In this document: one piece after another, positions 38,101 through 50,149 of the stretch | Layout of the letters: each line of letters starts with the position of its first letter | How positions within the stretch are numbered: the first letter of the stretch is position 1 | DNA from: Dipteronia dyeriana | Taxonomy: Eukaryota; Streptophyta; Magnoliopsida; Sapindales; Sapindaceae | DNA: 64,000 bases | Reading direction: 5' to 3' | Assembly: GCA_032871835.1 (NCBI GenBank) | Contig: CM065296.1 | Location: 11,796,001-11,860,000, forward strand | The notes under the pieces: model-generated | What the model saw: the letters and a program-made list of their open reading frames with translations, nothing else | What the model was told of the DNA's origin: nothing | Database searches by the model: none | Translations under genes and position numbers: made by a program

Positions 38101-39444
38101 ATAATACTTTTTGGACTTTTAGGAATTCATTTGACACGTATCTTGTATTTGTGAAGCTTATATATCAGGTAGGACATAAGAGAGGACGATTAACAATGGA
38201 GGAGGATGACGATGAACAGCCAAAGAAGAAAGTTCGTATGGGGATGCCTGCAACTCAATGGATTAGTGTTTATAATGCTCGTCGGCCTATGAAGCAAAGG
38301 TATTCTCTTGAAGTTACTCCCTAGGCTCTTCAAGCTAATGATGTACGGACTAAAAGTTGACAATTTTCTCCCCTCCTGTGTAGATATCATTATAATGTGG
38401 CTGATGGGAGGCTATCACAACATATTGAGAAAGGAAATGAAGATGGCTTATTTATCAGCAGTGTGTCTTCTAGTTCAAACCTTTGGGCTCTAATTATGGA
38501 TGCGGGCACTGGTTTCACTGCACAAGTTTATGAACTCTCACCGTACTTTCTTCACAAGGTTGCTTTTGTTCCATTTACATGTTTGTTATTAGAAATCTGT
38601 AGTGTGGCATAATGCATATTGCATTCCAAGCAAATGAGCAATTAGGTTGTTTCACTTGTATTATAGCATTTGTTTTATGTGTATTTCAACAAATTATTTA
38701 TGTGAATTTTGGTATTCTTTTGAAGGAATGGATAATGGAACAGTGGGAGAAAAATTACTACATTAGTGCAATAGCAGGAGCAAATAATGGCAGCTCATTA
38801 GTTGTAATGTCTAAAGGTTTGTTTTGTTATCTGTGGAGCAGATATGATTGTAGCCTTTTTTTTTCTTCAAATACATGTTAAATGCTCTTGGTTTATTTCA
38901 TGTAGGGACTCAGTATTTGCAGCAATCTTATAAAGTGAGCGATTCATTCCCCTTTAAGTGGATCAATAAAAAATGGAGAGAGGGTTTTTATGTCACAGCT
39001 ATGGCCACTGCTGGAAGTAGATGGGCGATTGTTATGTCCCGCGGTGCAGGGTTTTCTGACCAGGTTGTGGAACTTGATTTTCTATATCCTAGTGAAGGTA
39101 TTCATCTGAGGTGGGATAATGGTTATCGTATCACATCAACTGCAGCAACTTGGGACCAGGCTGCTCTTGTTCTAAGTGTTCCAAGAAGAAAACCAGCTGA
39201 TGAAACTCAAGAGACTCTCCGAACTTCTGCCTTCCCTAGTACTCATGTCAAGGTGGATCATTTGGATTTATTCTGTGTATATACATATATATTTGTTTTT
39301 ATTTGACTATTTACTTTATATATGTATTTTTAGCTGCCATTTCTTTCTTGAAGCATAAGTATTAATGCACGGCTTTCTTTGCAGGAGAAATGGGCAAAGA
39401 ATCTTTATATTGCATCCGTTTGCTATGGTCGGACTGTTTCATGA
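35147..39444 (+). CDS. MLK4: MUT9-like / photoregulatory CK1-like protein kinase (MLK4-type)
   Basis: Fifteen exons give 723 residues: 35147-35590, 36247-36375, 36453-36526, 36627-36696, 36799-36854, 36962-37033, 37287-37381, 37464-37530, 37616-37745, 37835-38053, 38157-38299, 38384-38558, 38726-38816, 38906-39252, 39385-39444. All junctions are GT-AG and keep frame. The N-terminus starts [13 protein letters not shown], as in the family, and has an Asn-rich tract (about 34-56) and acidic stretches. The kinase domain has [11 protein letters not shown] (164-174), VALK Lys195, HGDVKPEN (285-292) and DLGLA (310-314). After a basic KKKVRMG segment comes the long conserved C-terminal region ending [16 protein letters not shown]. 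Plant MLK/PPK kinases are nuclear Ser/Thr kinases that phosphorylate cryptochrome/PIF-pathway proteins and histones. Length and sequence resemble Arabidopsis MLK4 (about 700 residues). All key residues are present, so it should be functional. Confidence 0.95.
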
Positions 39445-40532
39445 ATTGCCAAAGTTTTGTTTGAATGCCAGTGATTTCATTTTGATCGGGCACTTGTACA
39501 ACTCCAAACAGCTTTCACCTTTTTCTGCACCCTTTTGTAAAGCTAGGATCCTCCGTAGCCAAGTTGACTGAGCACGGCATTTGGGAGTTGATGTATGCAA
39601 AACTTTACTTTATTGTCGCCATCATGTAGCATCTAGTACAAAACACCTGTGCACTATCTTTCAATTGTGTTGAAATGCTTTTGAGCTTGTGTTAGACACT
39701 TAATGGCCACTAGGTTGGGGTAATTCTTAGCTCTTGTTATAACTTTTGTATAGTTTTGAACAATAATCACTTGGTTGAAGGCATGTGCACAGGTCATGTT
39801 TTATTATTAATGGTATTTTGGGAACCTGCAACAATGATTTGCTATGCATTCTAGACACTGTCAGTCCGTCTGTAGTTACGTCTTTGCCCCTTATTTTTGG
39901 ATTTCATTCTGGGATGTCTCAGTTTGACCTGAGAGAAGAGAGAATGTTATCTATTTTGTATTCTTCGAAGCAACAGTTTGTAATTGCTTATGATCAATTA
40001 TGCTGTTTTAATGAATAACCCCAAAATTTATTTAGTGTTGGTGGTGCATGGTCTGTCTGAATATATGGAACTGTCCTTCAAATTTCAGAAACAAGTTATT
40101 GATCTATTTCTTTCCCAGCTTTTTGATCTCTCTTCCCTTTGAAAGTGCAACACATTCTCCTTCAATGTATTTATTTCTTTACAGTTCTTTTCTCTTAAAG
40201 TATGATGTGGACAAAGTGGCATTCATTATATTGATTTGCTAGATACAAGCACTGCTCTTTCAAAAAATTATGAATTTGTTTGGGAATAAGTTTCTATGTG
40301 CATGTGAGAAAGTCTGACTTCTGGCTTTCCCGGAAGCAAGTGTGATTGGTTTTTGTCTGGGTAGTCACTGAGTTAGTGTGTTGGTTAGTTTTATTTCTGT
40401 CTTTATGGTTTAGACTGGCGGTTAGCCACTGAGTTAGCATGTTGTTGGTTTGTCTAAATCTGTTTGCATGACAAGACTTGACCATGTGTATCTACTAGTC
40501 TTTATGTGTATCAATTATTAATTTTGGTCAAG
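39445..40532 (+). other. 3' region of the kinase gene
   Basis: This is probably 3' untranslated region followed by spacer. A possible poly(A) signal-like AATAA lies near 40013, and the sequence is T-rich. The open frame at 39785-40018 has no recognisable domain. Confidence 0.5.
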
Positions 40533-40583
40533 ATCTTGGAACCAGAGAAACACAGTACGGAAGGCTTCTTTAATACCTGTTTC

Positions 40584-41713
40584 ATGCTTCGTGGTATCAA
40601 GAAACCGAGCAGTAGTCCCTCTCCAAAGAAACCAAGCTTTAGTCAATGCGGTAAGTCCTCTTGAGTGTTGAAATTTTTTATCAAACTTTCTAGACAGTAA
40701 TTTTTTTATTTTCTTAGTTACAAAGTGCTCTTGAATATTTTTATTGTGAACATTGTTGAGTATAATTGTGATTTATTGGTTTTGTATGTTTATTAATTAT
40801 TATTTGTAAATATCCAGGAGAATATTCAAATTCACTTGGCTACTTCCCAAGCATTGGCCAGTTTGGCATGTTAAACTGGTAAGCCTTGGGTGATTTTCTT
40901 AGTCACGATCTCTTCAGTGATTAGTTAGTGATTTTAAGTAACTCCATGCCCCGCCTTCTCTGTTTTTCCATGCTGTCTACAATCAGAACCAGAAGGAATA
41001 GTCATAAATCTCAGGGTTCCCTTAGATGTTGCATGGATTTTGAACGGCTTTGTAGTGATATCTGTATGCTGACTAAAATCCATCTCAGTTAAAAGTGTAA
41101 CTGAAGAAAGTGTAAGTCAGCTCCTAATGGCTAATTGTATCTGACCAAATTTCACTTTCTTCAGTGGTTTGTTGTGATTTCAGTATGCTGACAAAAAAGT
41201 CTAAATCAGCTCTTAACTGTTTCTAACCAAAATTCACCGTTTATTCTATGGTTGAAATGAGAACATATATTTACTCCTAATTTTGGAGATGACTGCTAAT
41301 TTCTCCGGTGACCACTCACAATGTTGCATTTCTAATCACATTGGAATTTTTTGGGTTACTAGCTTATTTATGATCGGTTGCTTGCAACTTCGCATGTATT
41401 CCAATACTTGATAGTAGAGAAAAAATATGTAAATAGTTTTTTAGTAATGAACTTGGGATTTTTTTCACATGCAAAAACTAATTGATTTTGTGGTTTAAAT
41501 TGTCAACTTCTGTTCGGATTATTTCCCTAAACATCCATATTCCATACATTTATGTCTGTTGAACACGGTAAACTGAGAGGACCTTTCTTGTATTTCTTCC
41601 ATGTCTATACTCTTTAGTCTGTTTAAATGCATCACTGTTTACCCCACATTTTATTCATATAGTATAGGTACAATTATTGACTGCCCTCTTTTTTCTGCAG
41701 TTGCAGGTCTTAA
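40584..41713 (+). CDS. Possible small spliced gene of unknown function
   Basis: Three blocks join in frame through good splice sites. The first is 40584-40650 (donor G|GTAAGT) and may begin upstream after an AG at 40532. The second is 40818-40878 (acceptor ATCCAG, donor TG|GTAAGC). The third is 41701-41713 (acceptor TTTTTTCTGCAG) and ends in TAA. The product would be 46 residues from the ATG at 40584, basic and Ser/Pro-rich at the start (SSSPSPKKPSF) and ending MLNCCRS. The frame is also open upstream of the ATG, so it could be the C-terminal end of a longer or decayed gene, or an alternative tail transcribed from the kinase gene. I do not recognise it. Confidence 0.3.
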
Positions 41714-42260
41714 AGTGGCAATTCTTTTTGCCCAGAACACCCTATCCAGATTTTAAAGTGTAGTGAATGTGAGTGGACCTTGTTAATGACATTTTTGCTG
41801 TTATAAGTGTTGAATCTTGCCAGTGGAGAAGAGATTCATTATATTCTTACAATCGGTGGACATGGTAAGTATTTGTGGCTTGCCCAAATAATATCATCAC
41901 AAGGGAGTGAAGTTGGATTTTTCCATAAGAATGGCAATGATACTTATTTTTGTTGCACATACTATTTTCCGTAAAACGAACTCACAATAGTCCTTTAAAA
42001 CTATATAAAACCCGTTGCGAGATAGCATTTAGGGTAATTATCTTGCATTTGAATTCGCCAGCCTCCCACCGTAGAGTGTGGATTGATGATATTTCCGTCC
42101 TGAATTTTTTCGTGTTTTAATTGGGATCACATTTAATTTCATCCCATGTGACAAAAACGGTTTGCAGGAAGTGGATATGCATGTTTTAATTATCTTTAAG
42201 AAAAAGAAAATGTTTTCTTTACTGAACTTTGACTGCTATTATCATATTGCTAAATCATTT

Positions 42261-42374
42261 GTGTTCTATAGATCTTTCCGGTGCAAAAGCAGCTATTTTC
42301 AATAAACAGTCTTGAATTTGATTTTAGTTGGAAAAAAAAATTATAAATAAAGTTGATGAAAGGTAAATGATATC
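42261..42374. repeat. Direct repeat flanking the MITE, left copy
   Basis: The segment from 'gtgttctatag' to 'ggtaaatgatatct' is imperfectly repeated at about 43450-43563, on the other side of the MITE at 42388-43383. This points to a duplication of the host sequence around the insertion. Confidence 0.65.
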
Positions 42375-42387
42375 TACAAGACTATAG

Positions 42388-43383
42388 CTCAGTTTGGCAT
42401 CGCTTCCTCGACTGTTTTTGGGATCAAAAGTGATTCTAAACTTAAGATAGTGTTTGGTAGAAGAAAGTGCTTTTGATCACTTTTAGCTTCTCTCAATTGA
42501 GTTTTTAAGAAGCTATAAATACATGTTTTTAGATTTTGGCTTCTGCTTTTAAAAAACGCGCTACAGTGATATTTAATGAAATTTTACTAACTTTTCAATT
42601 TTGTCCTTACCTTTAATAAAATTTAATAAAAAATATGGATTTATATTTTTGTATAAAAAAAAATGTTACCATAACTGTATAAAAAAATTGGGATTATTAA
42701 TTCAATAAAGCAAAATAAAAATGAAAAATGAAGCTAATTAATTCAATAAAGTATCATAATTATATAACATTAAACACAAATAAACAATAAAAATGTAAAT
42801 TATAACACATTAGTAACATGTAGATCTATATCCTTTTAGTAATTTTACACTCAGAACACTTTTTATTTCAGTTTACTACACACATTGAAATTGCTTTTAG
42901 TTCTCACAGCACTTTTAAAAATCAGTTTACCAAACACTCAACTGATTCTTCCCACGACAATTCCAAAAACAATTTCCCCCACAACAATTTCAAAAGTATT
43001 TCTTCCCATAACACAATAATGCCAAACTGGACCTGGGATTATTAATTCAATAAAGCAAAATAAAAATGAAAAATGAATCTAATTAATTCAATAAAGTATC
43101 ATAATTATATAACATTAAACACAAATAAACAAGAAAAATGTAAATTATAACATATTAGTAACATGTAGATGTCTATATCTTTTTAGTAATTTTACACTCG
43201 CAACACTTTTTATTTCAGTTTACTACACACATTGAAATTGCTTTTAGTTCTCACAGTACTTTTAAAAATCAGTTTACCAAACACTCAACTGATTCTTCCC
43301 ACGACAATTCCAAAAACAATTTCCCCCACAACAATTTCAAAAGTATTTCTTCCCATAGCACAACAATGCCAAATTGGACCTGT
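42388..43383. mobile_element. MITE with internal 345 bp tandem duplication
   Basis: The left end TCAGTTTGGCATCG and the right end read inward (AGGTCCAATTTGGCATTG) are inverted repeats. The interior contains two almost identical direct copies, 42690-43034 and 43035-43379, each starting 'gggattattaattcaataaagc' minus the last bases and ending near 'ccaaa.tggacc'. No coding capacity is supported, and the small open frame at 43232-43429 lies within the repeat. The superfamily cannot be named with confidence because the target duplication is unclear. Confidence 0.7.
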
Positions 43384-43449
43384 GACCCGTTTACTAATTA
43401 AAATTTTAAATTATTTTATAAGTGAATAAAGAAACAGTAAATAAAATTG

Positions 43450-43563
43450 TGTTTTATAGAGTTTTCCCGTGTAAAAACAGCCATAAACTATTTTTTTACT
43501 TTTAGTACAGTGTTGAATTTAATTTTAATTGGAAATCAAGTTGGATGGAAGGTAAATGATATC
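43450..43563. repeat. Direct repeat flanking the MITE, right copy
   Basis: It pairs with 42261-42374 ('gtgttttatag' to 'ggtaaatgatatcc'), with more substitutions and an insertion relative to the left copy. Confidence 0.65.
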
Positions 43564-44137
43564 CAAGGGGCGCTAACTATTCAAGAATAATAATGAAGGA
43601 AAAAAAAAATAATGAAGGAAAAAGAAATTTCTTAATTTGTGATTACAATGTTTCCTAAAATCAATAGGAAATCAGATTATTTGAATCCTACATATAAATC
43701 ACAAGTTTAGCTCATATCGGAATGGGAACTTGATTCCCCCTCCCTCGTAAAGAATCAAGTTTTCTTTCCTTCCTGATTCTCTTTACTATAAAACTTGATT
43801 TCTATTCCTAATAAGTTCAAGCGTCACTAATTCTACCGGCAGCCAATTTCAATCCATTAAGAAGTTACATGATCAGCTTTTATTATGAACTCAGGGATGA
43901 GGATGCGAGCGTAAAATAACAACAGCTAAGAAAGCAATTGCATTAGAACTGTACTAATGTATGCACATCATATTGACAAATCCGTTTTAACAGGTTGCCA
44001 AATAACCATTTAAAGACAAGCTTCCTGTTATATCAATACTAATGTCCCCTCCTGTAGGTAGCCACTTTGGTGCAAATTGATTGATGTCCCTACCGGCTCT
44101 ATTTTAAAGACAAAATCATGAGCCGATGATTAAAACA

Positions 44138-47100
44138 TTAGTGTAGGGTATAAAATGTCGGTCTACAACATAATCTTCTCAAACGAACTTTTTCCTGGTA
44201 AAAGAGAAGTCCATGAGAAGAACTGAACTGAATGATTAAGTTAACCATCAAACATGGGGAAAAAAAAGAGACGAGAAAACAATACTTACCTCGGTGTTGT
44301 CATGGTTGTATCGAACTAAATAAATGCACCGGCAGCCTCTTATGTCATGCATTCTCCTTTGGATGTTTACTATGTGAGCATCATAATAGATTGCTTGATC
44401 TCTCCTCTCCTGAAGTGTTTAACCAGATTGCCACAGATAAGATGTAATACTGAATCAGGAAAAATTGTTGTAGTATACTATATCCGGACAAGTTATGTAC
44501 TAAGAATCACCTGGAGGCATAGTACAAGATCTCCAACCTTCAACTTTGGACAATGGGAGGGCTCCAAAGGGACAGAGCGTTGCCGCACAGACCTTTTTAT
44601 GTTGATCCATTCATCCTCTTCAGCCCCGAATCCAACAAATCTTACACGCACTTCCTTTAATAAATGGCACATTTTATTAATTGAATATATGGAATAAAAA
44701 TGACAAAATGTCTATTGTCACCTATATAATTCTTTGTATCACCTAATATGGCTTATTCCCTTAAAAAAGTATCGAATCTTTGATCCAACCCCTTATACAA
44801 GATATCACATGACAATCATTTTGGTAATAGTTTAACATCAGTTGAAAAATTTCAGGAAATGTATAATGATCTAGATACTTACAACTTCACCGGAACTAAC
44901 AAATCTGTGAGCAAGAAACAATTCAACATCATACCTGCAAAGGGAGAAAAATATATAAAATGTTCTAAGTTTCAATGATATTAACTTAAAAGCATATTAT
45001 CAATCGCCAAATACACACACACACACAATGCTATTAAGTTTCAATGATTGTGCAACACTAATTGATTATCTACTTTCTATCATACTTCTATCCATGAAAA
45101 TATGCAGAGTGGCATAATCATGAAGCCAATGATGATTAAAAACACAAAATTAAATTTTGACAGGAAGAATTAAAACCAATCTGAAGTCGGAGGAGAAATT
45201 CAAAAATCACATCACTCCTCTAGAGTTATCTTGGGCTAGCAATTCCAAGGTTTAGAGTGCACTTATCTTGGGAAAATTGTGAAAACTTGACCAAAAGCAG
45301 GAGTTCATTAGTACATGATTACTGAACTACACAAATGATGAAAATATGATGTATGAGATCAAAGAAATATTCACATTAGAGACTACTGAACCTATGACCC
45401 GGATCAAATTCAAACTGAATTGGATAACACATGAAAACAACCATACTTTAGAGCGAAGATTGCTAGCCATCCTCTCTGTTCAGAGGAAAGCAAATTTCAT
45501 ACGGAAGACAAATGAGTGTCAAGGAGACCATGTTTGTTTGTTTGTTTTATTTTATTTTTATCACTTCATCTGATGCAATTTACATCAGCAGAATATTCAT
45601 AAAATTAGTAAGTACATATTAAAGTTGATTGCAAGTTGCAACTCTTTCCTATTTTCATTCATATTGGTTTTTCCTTTTATTGGGGATGGTTGTACTCAAC
45701 TTGTACATAAAAGAAAGTTTTGGGGGGTGGCTGTACATGGGCAGAAAGATTTTTTTGAGTGTTTTTGTATTTAATAGATGATTCTTCTTTTGGGTTGAAA
45801 GATCCCACTAGTGGCCTGCAGGTTCACTTTTTCTGTTTACAAATTCTTTGTTTCTGATTGAAAAAAAATAATCACATTGGCTTCTGCATGCAGTACTCAC
45901 TACTTACCTTGCAGAGGAACCGTCTAATGCTTTAAAGTTTAACCTAAATATACACTAATATCAAAAGGCGATATAGGTGTCTACACCCAGAAGCACCCAA
46001 CCATTATAAGTAATGACTTGAAACATATATTTGCTTCATATATGTATGCTTACCATGCCCCATCTTTCGATGATCTAGCCTCAAACTCCAAAACTGAAAG
46101 ATCTCCATACTCTTCTCCTCCTTCTGAAAGAAAAGAAAACATGTATTATAATTTATAATGGTCGGGAAATAAAATCTCCCATTAATAGTTTAAAAAACTC
46201 GGCCAATAACCGTTCACTAGTTGGCTATGATCAGATAATTTAAAGGGTAATATTCGGTAAATGTATAAATTGAAATAACATATACTCCAACCTTGATGCT
46301 TTTCTACTATTGTAAAGAATATCATGCTGTTCACTGTGCTCAAGATATTGCTTCAACATATCTTTCACACAACAAAACAGGCAAGATACAAGACATCTGA
46401 AAAAAAGCAAACAATAAGCCTAATAACAGTATACACAAAATGTTTAAAAAAAAAAACATTACACACAAACCACAGAATTAGCAAAGGAGTACATTCCAGA
46501 AGGTGAAAAACTGTATCCCTCATGACATAGACAAATTTGGCTATACCTTTGCAATAAAAATCAAATACAATTCTAATGTACAACTGAATATAATGTATAT
46601 GAATGATTATCCAAAAAAAAAAAATGTATTGACCAGTCTTTGCTCCAATAGTCTAAAGTTCACATAATTATATCAAGAAAGAAGTACCTATAGGTTCTTG
46701 AGAACTTTCATGTCCCTTTTTTGGTGGGCAAGCTTCTGGGAGCACAAACGCAACTTTGGACATTATAGTTGAAGAAGTAACTTTGGATAGGCTGTCTCGC
46801 TGTCTATTTTGGAACCAGCTTTGTACCTAAGAAAGCATGACAATTGGAGGAGAATTACAGAGTAATCAGATACACTCATACAGGCATAACAAAATGCAAG
46901 CGGCAGTACAAGATGGTAAGAACAATCACAATATTTTTATAAAAAAAATGCAGCAAAAGGCACCTCAGTCCATTTAATAATAGGTTTCCCAGCACGACCA
47001 GCAGAGGAACTGCAAGGAGTTAACAGAAGAAAACGAAAAGGAATTAGTCAAAACTGCTATTCCCACAAAAAGTGTTACATATGTATTTGCTCCTAACGAA

Positions 47101-47887
47101 GTAATGTAATTCGTTTTTTTATTGGAAACAAACCAGTAAAGTAATCTAATTCACTCAAAACCAAATAAAATTATATGAAGAATAACTCACCTAAAACTTC
47201 TAGCAATTTTTTGACAAAATTCCTTGCTAAGCAAATCTTCTTCTGATTCCTTTAACAATTTCTCCAACTTCTCAAACTGCTTGTGAAAAGGAGATAAAAT
47301 CAGATTTCTAAACGTGAAGTTTAAAATATAAGCACAAATGAAAAATCTAAACAAAACATCGCCACAAATGAAATATGCAAGTAATTTCAACAATTAAGCT
47401 CCTAATTCCAATTAAAGGACCCAAAGAAAGCTTCACTGATGGAACAGAATTGACACCAATTAGACATTATTAGTAAAACTTTAAGATGTTATACATGTTC
47501 ATCATACAGTGTACAGAAAGAAAAAAATAAAAATAAAATGAAAATACAATCTAGTGATCCAAACCTAAATTCTAATAAGATGTTAAAATAGAACCACAAA
47601 GCTAAAAAAATCAACATCTAATTTTACCAGATTATAGTGTTAATGATAGAATGATCAAACAATAACCATCATCTGACACAAAAATTCTAATATGTGTTTA
47701 TTGGGAAATGACAAGTACAACAGATCATGAAGAACTAAGCATACATTAACCGCTAATCAATCACATTTCTACATAATAACAATTGGGGATATGAAAATGA
47801 GAGGGGGGGAAAAAGAAAGAAGAATTTTACCTCAGCTTTGGTGAATCCAGAGAACGCTGGTCTCTGTCTAGGTCGTAGACGATCCAT
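44138..47887 (-). CDS. SHH1: SAWADEE homeodomain homolog 1 (SHH1/DTF1)
   Basis: Nine exons on the minus strand give 256 residues: 47831-47887, 47191-47276, 46964-47009, 46688-46826, 46054-46123, 44883-44934, 44511-44654, 44290-44409, 44138-44194. All are GT-AG and frame-consistent. The protein starts [20 protein letters not shown] divergent homeodomain covers about residues 13-75, with WFQNR at 67-71. A linker leads to the SAWADEE domain from about residue 118 ([18 protein letters not shown], then [15 protein letters not shown]), with the His/Cys cluster HDIRGCRC near the end. Arabidopsis SHH1 is of nearly the same length. In that family the SAWADEE tandem-tudor-like fold reads H3K9 methylation with unmodified H3K4 and recruits RNA polymerase IV for siRNA production in RNA-directed DNA methylation. 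The gene looks intact. Two long introns lie after exons 1 and 5. Confidence 0.94.
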
Positions 47888-47904
47888 GAACACTTTGTCC
47901 AATA

Positions 47905-47913
47905 AAACCCTAA
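47905..47913. promoter_or_regulatory. Telo-box in the SHH1 5' region
   Basis: The plus strand reads AAACCCTAA about 18 bases upstream of the SHH1 start codon (TTAGGGTTT in gene sense). The same element lies in the kinase gene's leader. Confidence 0.55.
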
Positions 47914-50149
47914 CGTTTAGATTTTTTTAATTTTTTAATTTTTGAAAAATGTGTTAACTGTATAACAATTAACAATTAACAAGTGCGCTTGAATTGGAAA
48001 CCCTGGAAATTAGAGCCCTTTTGGTTTCTCTTCAGATAGAAACCAAAAAAACAGCAGAATCAACGTATTTGCTTGAATGGTTTGAGTTGTACTTGTGTCT
48101 TGAATCTTGATGTTTTGTGTGTTGGCACTTGGCACTTAGATAGAAAATCAAAATAAAGATTTTTTCAATAACAAAAGTTATTCTACTTTTCTTTTTTGGG
48201 CTTATAGCCTCATAAAAAGTGGTGTCCTCAGATTGGGTTATGGAAATTTGGGCCACTGCCAAAATACACGGTTTTACGATTTTATTATCTTAGTGACAAT
48301 ATTTATATCCCAAACAAATTATATGCACACCACAAGTTAGTATATTTTTAAAATTTTAATAATACCTTTAAATAAAATTAGTAAAAAGAATAAATAGTTT
48401 GTAAGTATTTCATAAATAATTATTAATTAGTTTTCTATTTTAATTTTTTTTATATATAAAAAAGTTGTCTATTAATGATTAGATATAAATATATATCATT
48501 AATAACTCTTTCTATTTTTTAAGTCCTAAATTCTCTTATAAATATTAATTTCAAATATATTTTTAATTTCTTTTAATGATATAGAAATTGATTGTTAAGT
48601 ATTGAAAATAAATCAAATCATCTAAAATTGATCGTAAGAGTTTTGAATTAATTACTGTTAGTTTCAAGATCAAAACCACTTTATTTATTTTTAATTATCA
48701 ATATCAATTATTCTTCAATTTTACAAAAAACTTTTCTACTTCCAAATTAAGTGAGATATGACACAAACCTTACATCCTTACCACTCTCACAAACATAAAA
48801 TGAATCTTCAACTAGAAAACCTCAAATTGTAGTGATTTTATAGACATAAAACAATCAGTAAGAAATGGCGAGAGAAAAAAAAAATCTGATTTTATGGAAT
48901 GAAAACATTAAAGAAAAAAAGTGAAGGAAGAGAAAGAACAATGATTTGATTAAAGATAATAATAATAATTTAAATAATAAAAAAATTGATTAAATAACAT
49001 AATAATATGTGTAAGTGGTATAAAAACATATTATAGTATAATTTAGAAAATGATATTTTTGGTATTAGGTGGGGTTTATTTACAAATTATTAATTAAAAA
49101 AAATGATGGGTGAGATTACGAAAGGGGGTATACATACACTTTTTAAGGAGTGTCATTATCGTCACTCTTATTCTTATTAATTTTTAAATGACAGTAAAAA
49201 AAATTGTTAGGACATTATTATCATATTTGAGAAATTATATCGTCGAGAACAAGTACTACAAATGTACTTTGGATACCGAATGGAGGATTGTCGGGATCTG
49301 TTGGATTAAAATAGTACTAATGTGTTTTAGTTAGCTGTTAGAGGTCTATCGGGATCGGTTAAGATTAAACTATAATAATATGTTTCAAATAGTGGTTAGA
49401 GAACTCAAGCCAAGATCAAACATTATTAATGTGTTTCGAATAGTGAAGAGCCCGAAAATCTCCAGTTGAGTTTTCGTAAGTCTGTGGGCACTGATAATAG
49501 TAAAGCAGAATTAATAGGTCGTGCACTACGATATCCTGTAAAAAATAAGAAGGTAGAACAGAGCAAGTGGAGGTTCCCCTTTGACGACTCTTTGATACTC
49601 GAGTTAGACAATTTATCAATAAATGAATTAATTTCTAATCAACAATTAAATTGAATAAAATCTAAATCAAACCGTAAAAAAAAAAAAAACTATAGAATCA
49701 TGAGTTGTGTTGTCCAGAGAGCCTTATGTTCACTTGGGCTGAACGTTTAACAAATTAAATTGCTAGGAAGAGACGAGACAAGGCCATCGGTGGTCTATGT
49801 AGAAGATGCGATATATTATGTTGAGAGTTTATGGATCAAAGTTGACAATTGGAGAACAAGTCGAATCGAATAACATTGAATGACTTCTAGGAATGAATTG
49901 AACATGGAGTCATCAGATGACAAATCAGTTGTTAAGTGATATTGAACAAGATAGTAAATTGAGAGGGTTTGTTTTCCCTTTGTTTTTGCTTGCCTTAGAA
50001 CTGTCCTCTCTTTTCTCGTTTCTATGTGAGTGAGTGGGAGAGCAAAGTCGTGTTTTTTCAACCATTGTCTACAGGGAAAGTGGGTCTTGTCTATAATCCT
50101 CACAAAGAGGTTGTTTCGTTCTTTTAGAATAATCAAATCCTAAAGATCA
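47914..50149. other. Upstream region of SHH1 and AT-rich spacer
   Basis: The first few hundred bases should hold the SHH1 promoter. From 48300 to 49200 the sequence is AT-rich with no gene. From 49250 there are phrases such as 'gtcgggatc' and 'atgtgtttcgaatagtg' repeated near 49300-49440, suggesting old LTR sequence. Open frames at 49416-50136 have no recognisable domain. Confidence 0.45.

Noticed and set aside
39785..40018. 77-codon plus-strand frame behind the kinase
   Set aside because: No domain, no splice support and composition like the surrounding 3' region.
44040..44110. A further minus-strand exon of SHH1 after an AG near 44102
   Set aside because: The exon at 44138-44194 continues the SAWADEE end and reaches a stop at the family's normal length, so no later exon is needed.
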